From assembly GCF_000006405.1 (NCBI RefSeq), contig NW_003215828.1, positions 38,447-102,446 on the forward strand: 64,000 nucleotides of DNA. The letters run 5' to 3'. The notes below the pieces were generated by a model. The model was not told where the DNA came from. It searched no databases and saw only the letters and a list, made by a program, of their open reading frames with translations. How positions within the stretch are numbered: position 1 is the first letter of the stretch; the number at the start of each line of letters is the position of its first letter. This DNA is from Perkinsus marinus ATCC 50983 (Eukaryota > Perkinsozoa > Perkinsida > Perkinsidae). Shown piece after piece: positions 34,632 to 46,992 of the stretch. The position numbers and the translations under genes are program-made.

Positions 34632-37111
34632 ATGTATAGTGAGGAAGCTGACGCCGCTCTCGCTGATGAGGAGATAGGACTTATGATGAGGTCCACGGCT
34701 GGGAAGGTGACCATTGCCGAGGAAAGCCGCAAGTGTTGGGAGAAGTTTGGCGTACTTGATGTTAGGGTGGACCGTCGCCGCGAAATAGGAGTCGGCAGGC
34801 ATCGCCTAGGAAGGAGGTCAGCTCGAAAATCCCTCGTGGTAGCGTCGGTGGTGGCGGTGATTCGGTGAAGGAGTGGTTCGGAAAGCTTCGTGTTGACTTT
34901 GGGTAGGTCAGGAGGGTGAATTGTATAATATGTTGGCCTCAGGGATAAGATACTAGTGTGGATATGTGTATCTCAACACCTTACCAAAGGCTTGGTCCTC
35001 TACTACATGCTCAGTACTATGGACTACCTCCTACGGTAGGTTCACTGCATGTGTGCTGTTACCACTACTGTCACTGCTCTTTAGGTCCTATCGAGTGAGC
35101 GGACCACAACTGCAAATCCTCTCTGGTGTGGTATTCATGCCTTGGGTTATGAAGCCTGTGTGAGGCGGCAACTGTCCGTTGGCCCTTGGTATCATCTCCC
35201 CCTTAGTTTCGGTGTCCTCTCGGACATGTGTCCTGTCCTCGGCTACCATAAGCAGCCGTATATCCTCCTATCGGCCGTACTGGGGATTGGGGCCTTCCTT
35301 CTCCTATGTGCCAACCCGGTCACCGACGGGAAAGGGGAGTACCTTCCTCTACTCGAAAGGAGGCTGTCTCTATCATCGGTACGGTCACTATGAAGAGCAC
35401 TACTGAGATGGTCCTCGTAGGTCGTGTTTGCTATGTTCACTTGTACGGTCTTTGTCACTGTCCAGAACCTACTGACAGAAGCGAGGTTGGTGTGGTATGC
35501 AGGGAGGCCTATGATACTACTATGCTCAGATACTCGGACCTAATGCGAAATCAATCTGATGGTGGCAGCTCCCCCAGGCTGATAACGTTCGTATTGCTCG
35601 GCAAAAACACCTTTGAAGTCATTGCTGCTGCTACTGTCGGGACCATCATCACCAAGTGAGCCCTTCGACTAACAGGCTACAGCATACGGTGATGTAGGTA
35701 TGGTCCTCATGCACCCTTCTTCCCCTGCCTGCTTCCTGCAGCTTTATTCATACCACTCGTTTTTTTCAATTTTCTGGGCGAGCGAAAAGTTGGTAGGCAG
35801 CCGTAAAACTACCTCTATCGTGTGGAGGAGGCCTTTCTATAGGGAGGGAGGAGGTTTCGGAGAGCTACGCTGCGTTGAGGCGACAGGGCTACTCAGAGTT
35901 AGTCATGCTTGCCTGCATCATGCTGGCTTGCACTACTGTTATCAACGGTATAGGCTTCCAGGAGTAGGTGGTTATCCTGTCGGGTCCATGGACCTCATCT
36001 TGGGCTCAGGGGCCACGTCCGGACGGCTGCTTACACTGGGTGCATCTTGACGGTGGTACTGGTGGTCCTTTTTGGGGTAGTTCTGACACCAGTAATCGCC
36101 AAGTTCACGGTCTTCTCTATAGTTCAAGTCAGTGGGCCTACACCGTGCTGGCCTCGTGACTGTTGTTGATTTCAGGCCTCGTTGGCCGTGTCTATAGAAG
36201 GTGGGGCATTCTACTTCTTCACCGATACTCCCGAGCAGTTCCCTGGCGGTCCCAACTTTACCCCAATCTACTACACTACTGTAGTAAGAGCTGCTGTGGC
36301 TTGTTGTAGCGCTGGCCTTGATAGGTCCTTGGAGTTGTCTCGAATGCTTTCTCGATTTTCGGTGTCCTCATCTACTGGCAGTATATGCGTGAATGGACCT
36401 TCAGGAACCTCCTCATTCTGGCCAACGCCCTCCATGTCACTGTGGCCTTGTTGCAGGTGAACACCTTTGGGCGCGCGCTATTTTTCCCATTATTTGACTA
36501 ATCTGCATTTGTTCTACAGACTTTCGTATTCCTTCGATGGAACCTCGCCATAGGGATATCGGACAAGGTGTTCGTCCTGGGAGGTACCTCAATGCTTGAG
36601 GTAGGCTGTACCTCGTCTCCCCTTGTTCTTCCATAGGGGTCCCTTAGGTCACCCGACAGTGGATGTGGATGCCTACCCTCATCCTCACTTCGAAACTCTG
36701 CCCCCAAGGCATGGAGTCTACAATGTTCGCCCTCTTAGCAGGCTGTGCTAGTGCTGGCCATACTATGGTATAGTCCGGGCTCATGTAGAATGGTATCAGT
36801 GGAGCTTATCAGGCTAAGTACATCGGGGCGTTCGTCTTGCACGAGCTTAATGTTCGCCCAGTAGGAGCGGTCAACGAAGAGCATCAGTTCAGCAAGTGAG
36901 CGGTTTATCGGTCATCCTCAGTTGTTTATGGCCTTTCTCTAGTCTGTGGAAGGCGGCTGTGCTATCAGCGTCTTGTCCGTTATTCACGCTGTTCTTACTT
37001 CCATGGTGTATACCCAACGCCCGACAGACATCCCAACTTTCTGCTACAACTGACGACAGCGTGGTGAGGACGATTGCACTAGGGCTTGCTATAAGCCTTG
37101 TGGTAGGTTGA
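34632..37111 (+). CDS. BT1-family folate/pteridine transporter
   Basis: A cytosolic N-terminus (YSEEADAALADEEIGLMMRS) is followed by many short exons of membrane helices. Diagnostic blocks in order: VLYYMLSTMDYLL, VSGPQLQILSGVVFMPWVMK (joined across an intron ending near 35,089), GVLSDMCPVLGYHKQPYILL, AVSIEGGAFYFFTDTPEQFP (36,181), TFVFLRWNLAIGISDKVFVL (36,515), WMWMPTLILTSKLCPQGMES and TMFALLAGCASAGHTM. These match BT1/FBT proteins, 12-helix carriers of folates and pterins known in kinetoplastids, plants and apicomplexans. Import of folate is the likely role. The chosen end, after TIALGLAISLVV, may be followed by one more exon at 37,220-37,375 rich in hydrophobic residues. Confidence 0.8.
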
Positions 37112-37489
37112 AGGCTCTCTGTGGCGACGGTTACGAGGGTATAGGGACCAAGCTGAGACTAGCCGTGGTGACACGTCAGAAACGGACTCTACTACAGGGG
37201 CGAGTGATGGTGTTAGAGGTATGCTGATGGAAATGAATATGCACTGTGCTGTCATCGTTGACAGGTTCATAGGCCAACACTTAGTTTGGCCCGAAGTGTT
37301 TTTACCTTTCTTTAGTTGGGTGCTCTATGTGAGCACAGTGAAAGTCATGATGACGCAGTTGTACTTACAGGTGTGTTTATCTGGTATTATTGTGTTGAAG
37401 TGCAATATGCGGGGATCGAACCTGCGTGGGTTGTCAGTTGTTGCTTGCTCGCTTCTGCGCCTCGATTGCTACTGCTATCGTGATACGCC

Positions 37490-40400
37490 ATGTCACCGCC
37501 GGCCTCGAAACAGAAGCCTTCCGCAGCAGAGCAGTTCATCCCACCCCCTTCCAGTGAGGAGGCCCCACCCACTTGGGCCGACAAGTGGGAGCTACTACCA
37601 GCGTTCTTGGAGGCTAGGGGCTTGGTGAAGCAGCATATTGATAGTTTCAACTACTTCGTTACGACGGAGATTAAAGATATCGTAAGGTCGACGTGTCGAA
37701 CGCATGCGTGCATTGTGTAGTAGTGTTGGTATCACTTTGTAAATCTCAGCGGCTTAGCCTAATGTGGAAAGGAATGTGTTCGACAGCAGCATCATCGAGC
37801 ATGGGGGAAGTGTTGGTGTCAGGTCCTGGCTGAGTCCAATAGGCGTATCACCAGTGATGTCGACCCTAACTGGTTCTTAGAGTACCACGACGTCCGTGTG
37901 GGAGCCCCTAGCTACCGTGGCGTGCTGCAGCATGTTCAAACTACTCCTATGATGTGCCGTATTAGGGATATGACGGTAGTGAACGCTTCTTGTTGTTATC
38001 ATCTATACCAGCATCTTCCGTGTCCTGGACTCGCCGACCTCTCTAGGCATCTTTAGGGTTGATACCACAGCAATCTTAGCTTTGTTACTATAACTTGTCC
38101 TCAGTACGCGAGTGACATCCTGGTGGACATCTCATACGTTCGAGGGCGTGAAGTAGTGCGGAAGAATGGCGTTTGTGTGGGACGTCTGCCGATAATGCTC
38201 CGCTCGAAGCTGTGCCGACTTCACGATGCCACTACAGAGCAGATGGAGAGGATGCAGGAATGCCCGTAAGCAGCTGCGGCTGGCGGTCAGCTCTCAGGGG
38301 TCTCTGCCTTAGACACGACCCTGGTGGATATTTCATCATCAAGGGCACGGAGAAGGTGCTTCTGATGCAGGAGCAGTTGAGCAACAATCGTATCATCGTG
38401 GAGATGGACCCGAAGAAATTGGTCCAGGCTGTGGTCACCAGCTCCACAGCTGATAACAAGTCACGTAAGATGCCCTGAGATATGTCGCGCGCCACGAAAT
38501 TGCAGGAACGGTTGTGTGTTTCAAGTCGGAGCTGAGCGGACTGTTCGTGAAGCATTCGGCCTTCACTGAGCTCATACCGGCAGTCATCATGCTTAGGGCA
38601 ATGGGCATGGAGTCTGATCAAGAGATAGTAAGTGGCAGAGGCAACCTGGGCTCTTCGATAGGAGCGTATGAGAAAAAGCCCACGATTGCGCGTCTGGTTG
38701 GGGAGAAGATGTGTTCCTCTATGTAGGTTCAAATGGTGGGCACTGAGAAGTGTCATGTCGATGGTATGATTCTAAGTCTGCAAGACGCCCATGCTACGGG
38801 GGTCTTCAGTCAACAACAAGCCCTTGAGTATCTCGGAAATAAGCTGAAAATCAGAAGTCAGTTGTTGCTGACGCCTTGTTGATCGATTTCATCCCACAAC
38901 GTTAGGCTCGGCTGGAACTGGCCCTGGCAACACCGATGCGACTGAGAGAAAAATGGGAGAGGCCCTAGAAGTTTTGGTAGGCTTAGTGATAGTACTGTTG
39001 TATTCACTTGCTGGTATTTTGAGTCATAGCCAACTTTTTACGTATTTTCACGATGAAAATTCGTAAAATTCTAAACTTTTACTCAATAAAAACCGGAATA
39101 CATATCAGTAGTAATATGTACACCTATAGTAATGTGATTATAGGGAGTATTGGACGATTCCTGGGAAGCTTGGGGAATTTACGGTATGGTCGTTAGCTTC
39201 CACACTGCCGTTGTAGGTCCGCCAAGTCCTCTCGCACATCTCAGTGTATGCCGATGGAAGCTTCAGCTCGGCCTTCGATCAGGATAAGGGAGGTGCCACC
39301 AAACCTCTTGATTTCAGTGGCAAGTGCAGATTCCTGTGTCTCATGATGCGACGAGTAAGTCTGCTGAGATGCGCGTTTAAGGATATCTTTACCGGCCTTG
39401 CGCACAGCGAAGATTTCTCGCTCATCAGGCCTTGGATGCACGCAGCGACTCGACGCTTCTTGATGATCGCGACTACTACGGCAACAAACGTCTCGAGTTG
39501 GCCGGGCAGCTGATCGCCCTTCTGTTCGAGGATCTTTTCAAGAGCATGAACACTGAGATCAAGAAGTCTGTTGACATGCGCCTTACCAAGTTCTTCCAGC
39601 AGGTAACCTTTCTGGAGGGAGGGCTTGCACCTGTTTGTGTGGTAGACGTCTTCTGCACGAGCGGGTCGGTCCACGGTTGGGCTTGACAGCGGCTATCCCG
39701 ACGTGCTACGTGATATAGACTCTGAGAGGATCACAAGAGGCATGAACAGGGCTATCAGTTCGGGCAACTGGAAACATCAAACGTTTCCGAATCGATCGCT
39801 CGGGCGTTAGCCAGGTGGGTTCTTGTCTCATCTGTACAGTGGTTTATGCTACTATCACATTGTCTTAGGTTCTCTCGCGGTTCTCCTTCATCGCTGCATT
39901 GGGGGCCATGACTCGCGTTAAGTGAGAGTCTGTTATGGTAGCCCACAGTAGATGTGACGGTCACATCAGGTCCCAGTTCGAGAAGTCCCGTAAGCTGGCG
40001 GGGCCTCGAGCCCTGCAGCCCTCCCAGTGGGGTATGCTGTGCCCTTCCGACACTCCTGAAGGTGAACAGTGCGGGCTTATCAAGGCCTTGTCACTGTTGG
40101 CCCACGTCACTACACCCGACGAGGAAGGACCGATACGACGTCTTTGCTATTCCCTTGGTGAGCTCTTATGGTGGTACTCATTAGTCCTTATCGTTGTTGG
40201 TAGGTGTTGAGGATGCAGCAGGGCTCACTGGTGAGGAACTTCATTCAGCTGGCACCATTACTGTGTTCCTCAATGGTGCCCTGCTGGGCGTCCATAGAAG
40301 GCCCCAGACTTTCATGAGTGATATGAGAACGCTGCGTCGGCGGGGCAAAATCGGGGAGTTCGTGTCGATCTACGAGCATGAAGCACAGAGAGCTATCATT

Positions 40401-42632
40401 ATCGCGACAGACGGTGGTCGCCTCTGTCGACCCCTTATTGTGGTGAAGAAGGGCAAGCCTATGCTGAAGCCGGAGGTGCATCTACGGAAGCTCAGGTCAG
40501 GGGAGCTCAGGTGAGGTTGCTGGACGTGTGTATAATCTATCATAGCATCTTATATCAGGTTTACTGACTTCCTGAGATTGGGTATAATAGAGTGGGTCGA
40601 CGTGAATGAGGAGAACAATTCATATATCGCTATCAACCCTGAGGACGTCACGATGGAGTCTACACATCTAGAGGTATGCCTCGTCCGCGTACCTATTCAC
40701 TCATCATCATGACCACTGTCGCCAGATCGAGCCCCTTACTCTGCTGGGAGCTGTGGCCGGCTTGGTCCCCTACCCCCACCATAACCAGTCCCCTCGTAAC
40801 ACATACCAATGCGCGATGGGTAAACAAGCTATGGGTAACATCGCGTGTAACCAGGTAGGGACCTCCTGGTTGGGCCCTTTTGTCGTGAAGCTCTCTCTCA
40901 GCACCTTCGAACGGATACTCAGCTGCTGCTGTTGACGTATCCCCAACAGCCGATGTGCAAGAGCCGAACCATTGACCTTATTGGGTATGATAACCTCCCA
41001 GCTGGCCACAACGCTAGTGTGGCGGTTATGAGCTATTCGGGGTGAGTTGAGGGCGAATCGTGAGGTCTACCATAGAGGTTCATTCAGATATGATATTGAA
41101 GATGCGCTTATCATGAACAAGGCGTCGATCGATAGAGGTTTCGGACGGTGCTGTGTAACCCGGAAATATGTGAGTTGGAGAGGCAGCGATCTGTCAAGTT
41201 ATGACACCATTGCAGGCAACACCACTGGCTCGGTCGGCCATTGGATCCAGTGAAGAGCTGCGAGCACCACCGGTGGTCGGGGGTGGGGGTAAGGGAGGAG
41301 GTCGTCATCAGCGGCAAGGAGGTTTCGTGGGACGGGCGAAGAAGTAGGTTACAGGCCTGTTGAGGACAAACATTGTTCCTGTAGGTATGCTATCATTGAT
41401 GAGGACGGTCTGCCTTTCTCTGGAGAGCAAGTCGTTGATGGTGGTATTCTCATCAACAAGGTGTCGCCTATGAGCGATGCTGCTACAGGGCAGGTCTCTC
41501 ACTGGAGGGACACTCCGATATCGTGGGTTCAAATCACCCCTGGGGCATTATAACTCTGTCTACATAGATACAAGAATCCTGTGCCTTCATATGTGGATAG
41601 AGTCATTGCTACGGAGAACGAAGATCAAGCTAAAATATTCAAGTGCATCACCAGACAGACCCGACGACCCGAGCTGGGTGATAAGTTCTCAAGGTAGGCG
41701 GAGCGAAGCTGATGAAAGCTTTTCAACGCCTATTTTATCAGTCGACACGGCCAGAAGGGTGTGGTTGGTCTCATTGTGAACCAGGAGGACATGCCTTTCG
41801 GCGAGAAGGGATGGTGTCCAGATCTGATCATGAACCCTCATGGTTTCCCCAGTCGAATGACTGTGGGAAAACTATTGGTAATTATATTCAGCAGTTTTTC
41901 ACCAGTCACGGCATTTCTCAGGAGTGTGTGTCTGGCAAAGCTGGCGTTCTCGATGGTGAACGTTCGTATGGTACGGCCTTTGGCGGGACAACTAAGGAGC
42001 ACATGACACAATCCTTGATCCGGCATGGCTTCCATCCTAGCGCTAAGGAGTATATCACATCTGGCGTCACAGGGGAGGCTCTGGAGTGCTACATTTTCGT
42101 GGGTCCGATTTACTATCAAAAACTGAAGCATATGGTCAGTTTTCCATGCAGCTCTGTGCTGGATTCCGTACTGGCTATTTGCAGGTTATGGACAAGATCC
42201 ATGCTCGTTCCACCGGCCCCGTGAATCAGCTCACTCGACAGCCTACTGAAGGAAGGGCGAAGGATGGTGGCCTTCGTCTGGGAGAGATGGAAAGGGATTG
42301 CTTAGTAAGATCCCTACTTGAGATGTCCAGTCATGGTTTCCTATAGGTGGCATATGGCGCCTCCAATCTGTTGCTGGAGCGTCTTATGCTCTCCAGTGAT
42401 GTCTTCACAGCTTCCGTGTGTCGACGCTGCGGCCTTTTATCGTACCAAAACGGAACGTGCAAGTAAGCTGAATTGTGGTGATACGTTTGGTTATGTGGTG
42501 TTGTTGTTGCATAGGTTGTGTGGTACGAGTGAGAACATCGTTGATATACGTATGCCGTACGCTTGCAAGCTGCTATTCCAAGAACTGCAAGCTATGAATG
42601 TCTGTCCTCGATTAAAGGTCGAATCTAGATGA
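37490..42632 (+). CDS. RPC2: RNA polymerase III second-largest subunit
   Basis: ATG 37,490 opens [16 protein letters not shown], then [20 protein letters not shown] and [14 protein letters not shown], which are specific to the Pol III subunit rather than RPB2. Later: [34 protein letters not shown], a 47-nt intron (38,266-38,312), [125 protein letters not shown], a C-terminal zinc segment starting [15 protein letters not shown], and [20 protein letters not shown]. It forms the active cleft that makes tRNA and 5S RNA. There are more than ten short introns, plus a long AT-rich one near 39 kb. No disabling lesion seen. Confidence 0.93.
39000..39130. repeat. AT-rich intron segment with hairpin
   Basis: Within a long intron of the Pol III gene, TTTTACGTATTTTC and GAAAATTCGTAAAA (39,037-39,068) form a 14-bp stem with one mismatch and a short loop. 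The AT content contrasts sharply with the surrounding exons. It could be a small inserted element; no terminal repeats were found. Confidence 0.4.
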
Positions 42633-42761
42633 CAACGACTACCATTATAGCCCATTTCACCAACGTTGTTTCTACTGTACTTTTTCCAAAGTTGTGTTCT
42701 GCTAATCGGAAGTCGCTCAGATCATCCGAGTTGAATGTATTCGGGTGATAGTGAACAATGC

Positions 42762-42943
42762 CAGCGGAAAATATGCACACGGTCAACTACATGTGTTGGT
42801 GATAATAAAAGGATTGTGAGGAAATTAAGAGAAATTATCGCCGGTTTATTGACACCTCTACACTAGTTCTTATGAAAACTCTAGTGATTAGTGAGGAAAT
42901 TCCTGAGATCAGCTGAGGAAAGCAAACATATATTTCAACCCTG
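42762..42943 (-). mobile_element. MITE-like repeat, copy 4
   Basis: Inverted relative to copies 1-3: it begins CAGCGGAAAATATGCACACG, keeps GTCAACTACATGTGTTGGTG, and ends AGCAAACATATATTTCAACC followed by CTG. It lies 130 bp downstream of the Pol III subunit gene. Confidence 0.7.
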
Positions 42944-42949
42944 GTGATA

Positions 42950-43950
42950 CAACATGGAACTTCTATACATGCTCGCATACCAAGCTCCAAGTGATTATTG
43001 CAAACCATTGTTCCGCCCGTTCCTCTGTGGGTTCGATTTATTTTTTGGAGCGGTTTACGGTTGATGAAGGTCCGTGTACTTGTGACTCGTGTTGTCTTCG
43101 ATGTTGGATGTGAATAATTCTCTTACCACAACCGAGCTAACCGTTTCACACGTTGAGGAAATGTGAGAGAGCAAGATTGTGAGCGTTTTTTCTATTCAGC
43201 TCGTAGGAATTGAATTGTTTTATGATTGTCCTACTCTCGTTCTTTGTGCCGTAGCTGCGACTGGTGTCTGGACCTATTCTGGCTCCCCTTCAAAAGCTGG
43301 AAGAGAAAACCTCTCTTGTATTTTTACCCAGGATTAATTCACGTCTATACTTGAGTTATCCCACGTCATCTGGGCAGAGTTACTGTTCCACTACCTCAGC
43401 TCGAGCTCAATAGAGTTGTTCTCAAGGCTTGTTGATGCAGGCCTGCGTTCCCTTATCTTTATCCAGTCACTAACAAGGAACTCTCTCCCTCACAAACTGG
43501 ATAGGGGCGCGGTCGGTAGTTTTTATGCATGTTGGTCTCGAGGGGTCGGTGGAGGTTATCATTCAGCTCTTCTCAGAAGCATTAGACTGACGATAAATCT
43601 ATCTTGGCTCGGTTTGAAATAGAAATCGTCCTTAGGACCTCACACTCGGTGCTCCTTGGGATCACTGGAGCGACCAGACGAGTGCCTTCGGACAGAGATG
43701 TAGTAGTGATACGGAGTAGTAAACGGCATGTGGGTGGTAGCTAACAGCAGGCTGGAGGTCATTGATCGACGATGCTAGTGTAGTGACTGCTAAATGCCGA
43801 TGGTGCATTCTTCCAAAGACGAATCTCGGCGTCGCGGGTTGGAGTAGGAATAACATGTTGAATCTGATGTTACGGTGGCTTTGAGTTAGAGTCTTCAAAC
43901 GAGGGTGTGTACTGTCGGCATCTGTTTGGCTTACTGGTATTTCTCCTACA
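42950..43950. other. Intergenic stretch
   Basis: No gene supported. A plus frame at 43,416-43,622 and a minus frame at 43,662-43,982 lack motifs. Likely holds the promoter of the CCCH gene. Confidence 0.3.
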
Positions 43951-43974
43951 GTGACCAACCACTCTGAACACGAA

Positions 43975-45216
43975 ATGGACAATTCAAAAACGTTGACTCA
44001 ACAGCGCCGCCGGTCGGTGGTTAAGTCGGAGCGGGCCATGTCTGCTTCTACCACAACTGATGCAGAGAGTCCCTCAGCAATAGTGAGATGGGCTCAGACT
44101 AGACGACCTCGTCGCGACTCCGAGGACTCGGTGAAGTCCAAGCTGGAACTCGCGATAAGAAGGGTGAGTCCTCGCCATGTTATCAGTCGCTTGAGTGCTC
44201 TCTATAGACCTCCTGCTCGCCCCTTACGAATACGGGTACGAAGTCGGCTCCTGACGGTACGCTACTAGTCTACCGTACGGAGAGTATGGCTACCGCTGTG
44301 AAGGTAGTAGTGGGTCCCGGGTTCAATTCTAGGCACCTGCCGTTCTCTTAATGATGCGTTTATCTCTGATCAGGCCAATGCCTTCTTGAAAACCAAGATG
44401 TGCCCTAAGCTCAGGATGAATGCTGATGGCCTGTGGAGCTGTCCCCAAGGGGATCGCTGCAGGTAGTAGTACTGCTGGGGTGGCGTCACCAACGTGTGCG
44501 CTCGAATAATGAGGATTCAAAGTGTTGGGTGACACGTGGTGACAGTGCATGCACATGCGGCTTCATAGGGATGCTCGTTGGCGGCTGATGCATCGTGTCA
44601 GTTTCGCCCATTCCGAGTCAGAGTTGAGATTACTCCCGAATCTTACAAAGACTGCTATTTGCTACGAGCAGGTATATGGTAAATGCGGCTGCAAAAACGG
44701 TGCTCTTTGCAAGTGAGTGTTTCTCTAGAGTGAGTGGAAGAGATATGGAGAGTATCTTTAGGTATGCGCACAGCGAAGAAGAACTCAGGAATTACGTACC
44801 GCTTGGTGCTCCTCATGGACGACAATATAATAACAACAGGTCATCCGCTCACCCAAGGTATTAGACTCCCATCACGTTCCTTGGCAGGCACAGTAGTGGC
44901 GGTTCTGTTTCTGGGTCTAAGAGGAAGAGTTCGCAGACCTGCGAAGTGAGAAAATATGTGCTTGGTTGGGGTTGGAAATAGTATTTAGGAACCATGCATC
45001 AACGGTAGAGGAAACGGACGTAGATGCAGTAAGGAGAGTGTAGTTTCTGGTATCAATACCACACCGATATCAACTTCACCCAAGCCAATAGACTTGCCTG
45101 GTCTCCGGATGAGAGCGCTGGAGGTGCTGACGATGATCATAATAATGCTACTCATCGGGGCTATATGTTTTAGATCGCACAGGAGCTCCCAGCGAGTACG
45201 GGAAAGCATCTGGCAA
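43975..45216 (+). CDS. Tandem CCCH zinc-finger protein, possibly tail-anchored
   Basis: Starts MDNSKTLTQQRRRSVVKSER, basic and Ser-rich. Finger 1 is split by an intron: KTKMCPKLRMNADGLWSCP, then QGDRC joined to SFAH (C-x13-C-x5-C-x3-H). Finger 2: TAICYEQVYGKCGCKNGALC joined to KYAHSEEELRNY (C-x9-C-x5-C-x3-H). Each finger is followed by HSExELR, as in RNA-binding tandem CCCH proteins of alveolates and kinetoplastids. An exon after 44,985 reads to a stop near 45,216 and carries VLTMIIIMLLIGAICF, a likely membrane segment. RNA binding follows from the family. The membrane tail is seen only in a predicted exon. An alternative is splicing into the RING exon at 45,274, which would fuse this gene to the next one. 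Confidence 0.7.
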
Positions 45217-45273
45217 TAACTCGAGACCAACTCGTAGATGAAGTTGATCATCCTTGCATTGCACAGTAGGACT

Positions 45274-46920
45274 ACGCTTCGACGACGATGATGATGCATG
45301 GTGTTGGAATCTTCGCTGTGCGCAAAGATACTTATGTTCCATTTGTGGCGCCCTGGCTTCGCCTACACCTGATCCTACGATAGCTTCAGCGTGTACGCAC
45401 GTAACGTGTGCAAGGTAGGGGTATGATGAAGTTGGTGATGGTGTGGTATTCGCTTGACGGGCAGATGCTTCGAGGGATGGCGACGTGCCAATGTGGAGCA
45501 GGAGCCTAAGCTCAAGACTCTACCTTGTCCATCTTGTGGCTGTCCCCTTAGGAAAGGGATCGATGTAGGCCAACCGGATTCTCATATCGAGGGTCTAGGA
45601 AAGAGGGGGGACTGCATTACAGGCATTGGTGAACTTACGGTCAGGTTTTCCCCTTTAATGAGTCTGTTGGAGGTCCCATAGCAGTGTTGCTAAGAGTCTA
45701 TCGTAAGATACGAATAAGCTGCAATAAGTAAAATACGGAGGTGGACCGTTTCGGGAGTAATCCTCCTCAGAGTGGATGAAGTGCTCAACATTCCATGCAA
45801 GTGGATCGGCAGCGTTCGAGACTTCCCTGAGCATATGGTGGTGTGTCACCATTGGGAGTGTGTTCTTGAGACCCTACCAAGCTGCACTGCCAAAGGCGAT
45901 GCTGGTGATAGCCGTACTCCACATAGTATACTGGATCGGCAACCCGGGACGGGTGAGCGATACATCTGTGAACTCCTCTTGTTTTTCTATATGCTGTAGC
46001 CATCAGTTCCACCAACGGTTGGGACGACGTCAGTGTGGGACGACATCTCTCCTGCAGCTGAACCTAGTGCTCTTCTTAAGGCTTCTGAGGTACTCACATC
46101 TGGTCCTCTGTCCCTTATCTCATCCACTCTATTCAGACGTCACGTGTTGGTCCAGGCTTAGAGGAAGAGTTGCTCATGTTTTCGCCGGCTAGGGTTGTGG
46201 ATGCCCACGGAGACCGTTCGGCAGTCGCTAGTTCCTCTACGACATCGACGGTGATACTAGGTTGTAGTTCACAAGGTACATATCTGGTTGCCTGCAGGTT
46301 ACAGGGGATCATAGAGACATATGGGCTCGACAGCAACTCGACAATTATTCCAATCGCTCGGATATGATGACTTCTATCACTCCCGATAAGGTCTCTGTCC
46401 CTGCTGACAGTTCCCTAGAGCATATACACGTTGAAGAGTACGCTGTTCTCATCTTGGATCAAATCAGTCGTTGATATCTTCAGACTGGCATCAGCTAATT
46501 GCAAAGCGATATGCGATTTCGTCCCATACGGGGCTTTTGCTGACAAGATGCTGGAAATATCGGCTGGAGAGGTTTTCCAGTACCACACTTAGGCCTGTTT
46601 TTCTCCAAGTGGGCCTCCACACCTCAGATGCAGCTGCGTAACCGATGATGGTCAGTGGTCGTTAGTGATACGCCCTAGTACGGGTGAACAGGGATGGGTT
46701 CCGAAAAGGTGAGTCTATGGTGTTTCTGATGATGGGAAAATTGGGAAATGTTATTTTTTTTCGGAAGTTCTTGTTGGTTTCTGAAAATTCCTGAGTGAGT
46801 TCGTATATAAACTCCTTGAGCTGATGAGGAAACTTGCGAGCTCAACAACGCTGATGGTGTGTGTGGTGATTGACGATATGCTATTAATCAGTTACTTGCA
46901 GTCTCCTTCCAGGGAGGTGA
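45274..46920 (+). CDS. RING, TRAF-type finger and SH3 protein, putative E3 ligase
   Basis: The RING is split by a 50-nt intron: YLCSICGALASPTP, SACTHVTCAR joined to CFEGWRRANVEQ, then LPCPSCGCPLRKG, a complete C3HC4 set. About 200 bp on, VLNIPCKWIGSVRDFPEHMV and VCHHWEC form a TRAF-type zinc finger. A linker follows (WDDISPAAEPSALLKASE, then SRVGPGLEEELLMFSPARVV). Last comes an SH3 domain: KAICDFVPYGAFADKMLEIS, then DDGQWSLVIRPSTGEQ and GWVPKSLLPGR to TGA 46,918. A RING with a TRAF-type finger implies ubiquitin ligase activity, and the SH3 would select Pro-rich partners. Its last intron contains a MITE fragment. The start is uncertain: an acidic exon DDDDDAWCWNL precedes the RING and may belong to a longer upstream protein. 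Confidence 0.7.
46760..46845 (-). mobile_element. MITE-like repeat, partial copy 5, in an intron
   Basis: Reverse complement shows GCAAGTTTCCTCATCAGCTC, GGAGTTTATATACGAACT and AATTTTCAGAAACCAACAAG, matching the 5' half of copy 3. It sits in the last intron of the RING-SH3 gene. The termini are lost. Confidence 0.5.
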
Positions 46921-46992
46921 CTGAGCATAGTCCGGACCCAATCTCGTGCCATAGTATTACTGACGGCTGCGATCATTCTAATACAGCTGGCG

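Noticed and set aside
35700-36050. 116-codon plus frame as a separate gene
   Set aside because: It overlaps exons and introns of the BT1 transporter in another frame and has no motif of its own.
37395-37475. tRNA-like T-arm on the minus strand (ACGCAGGTTCGATCCCCGCA) with a partly matching acceptor
   Set aside because: Five acceptor pairs and four T-stem pairs form, but the D-arm lacks the GG loop, the anticodon stem does not pair and the spacing is four bases short. It also overlaps the region just before the Pol III subunit start. Scanning with tRNAscan-SE would settle it.
41515-41545. GGGTTCAAATC, a T-loop-like motif
   Set aside because: Stem bases do not pair and it lies in an intron of the Pol III subunit gene.
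44310-44340. GGGTTCAATTC, a T-loop-like motif
   Set aside because: No T-stem pairing and no upstream cloverleaf; it lies in an intron of the CCCH gene.
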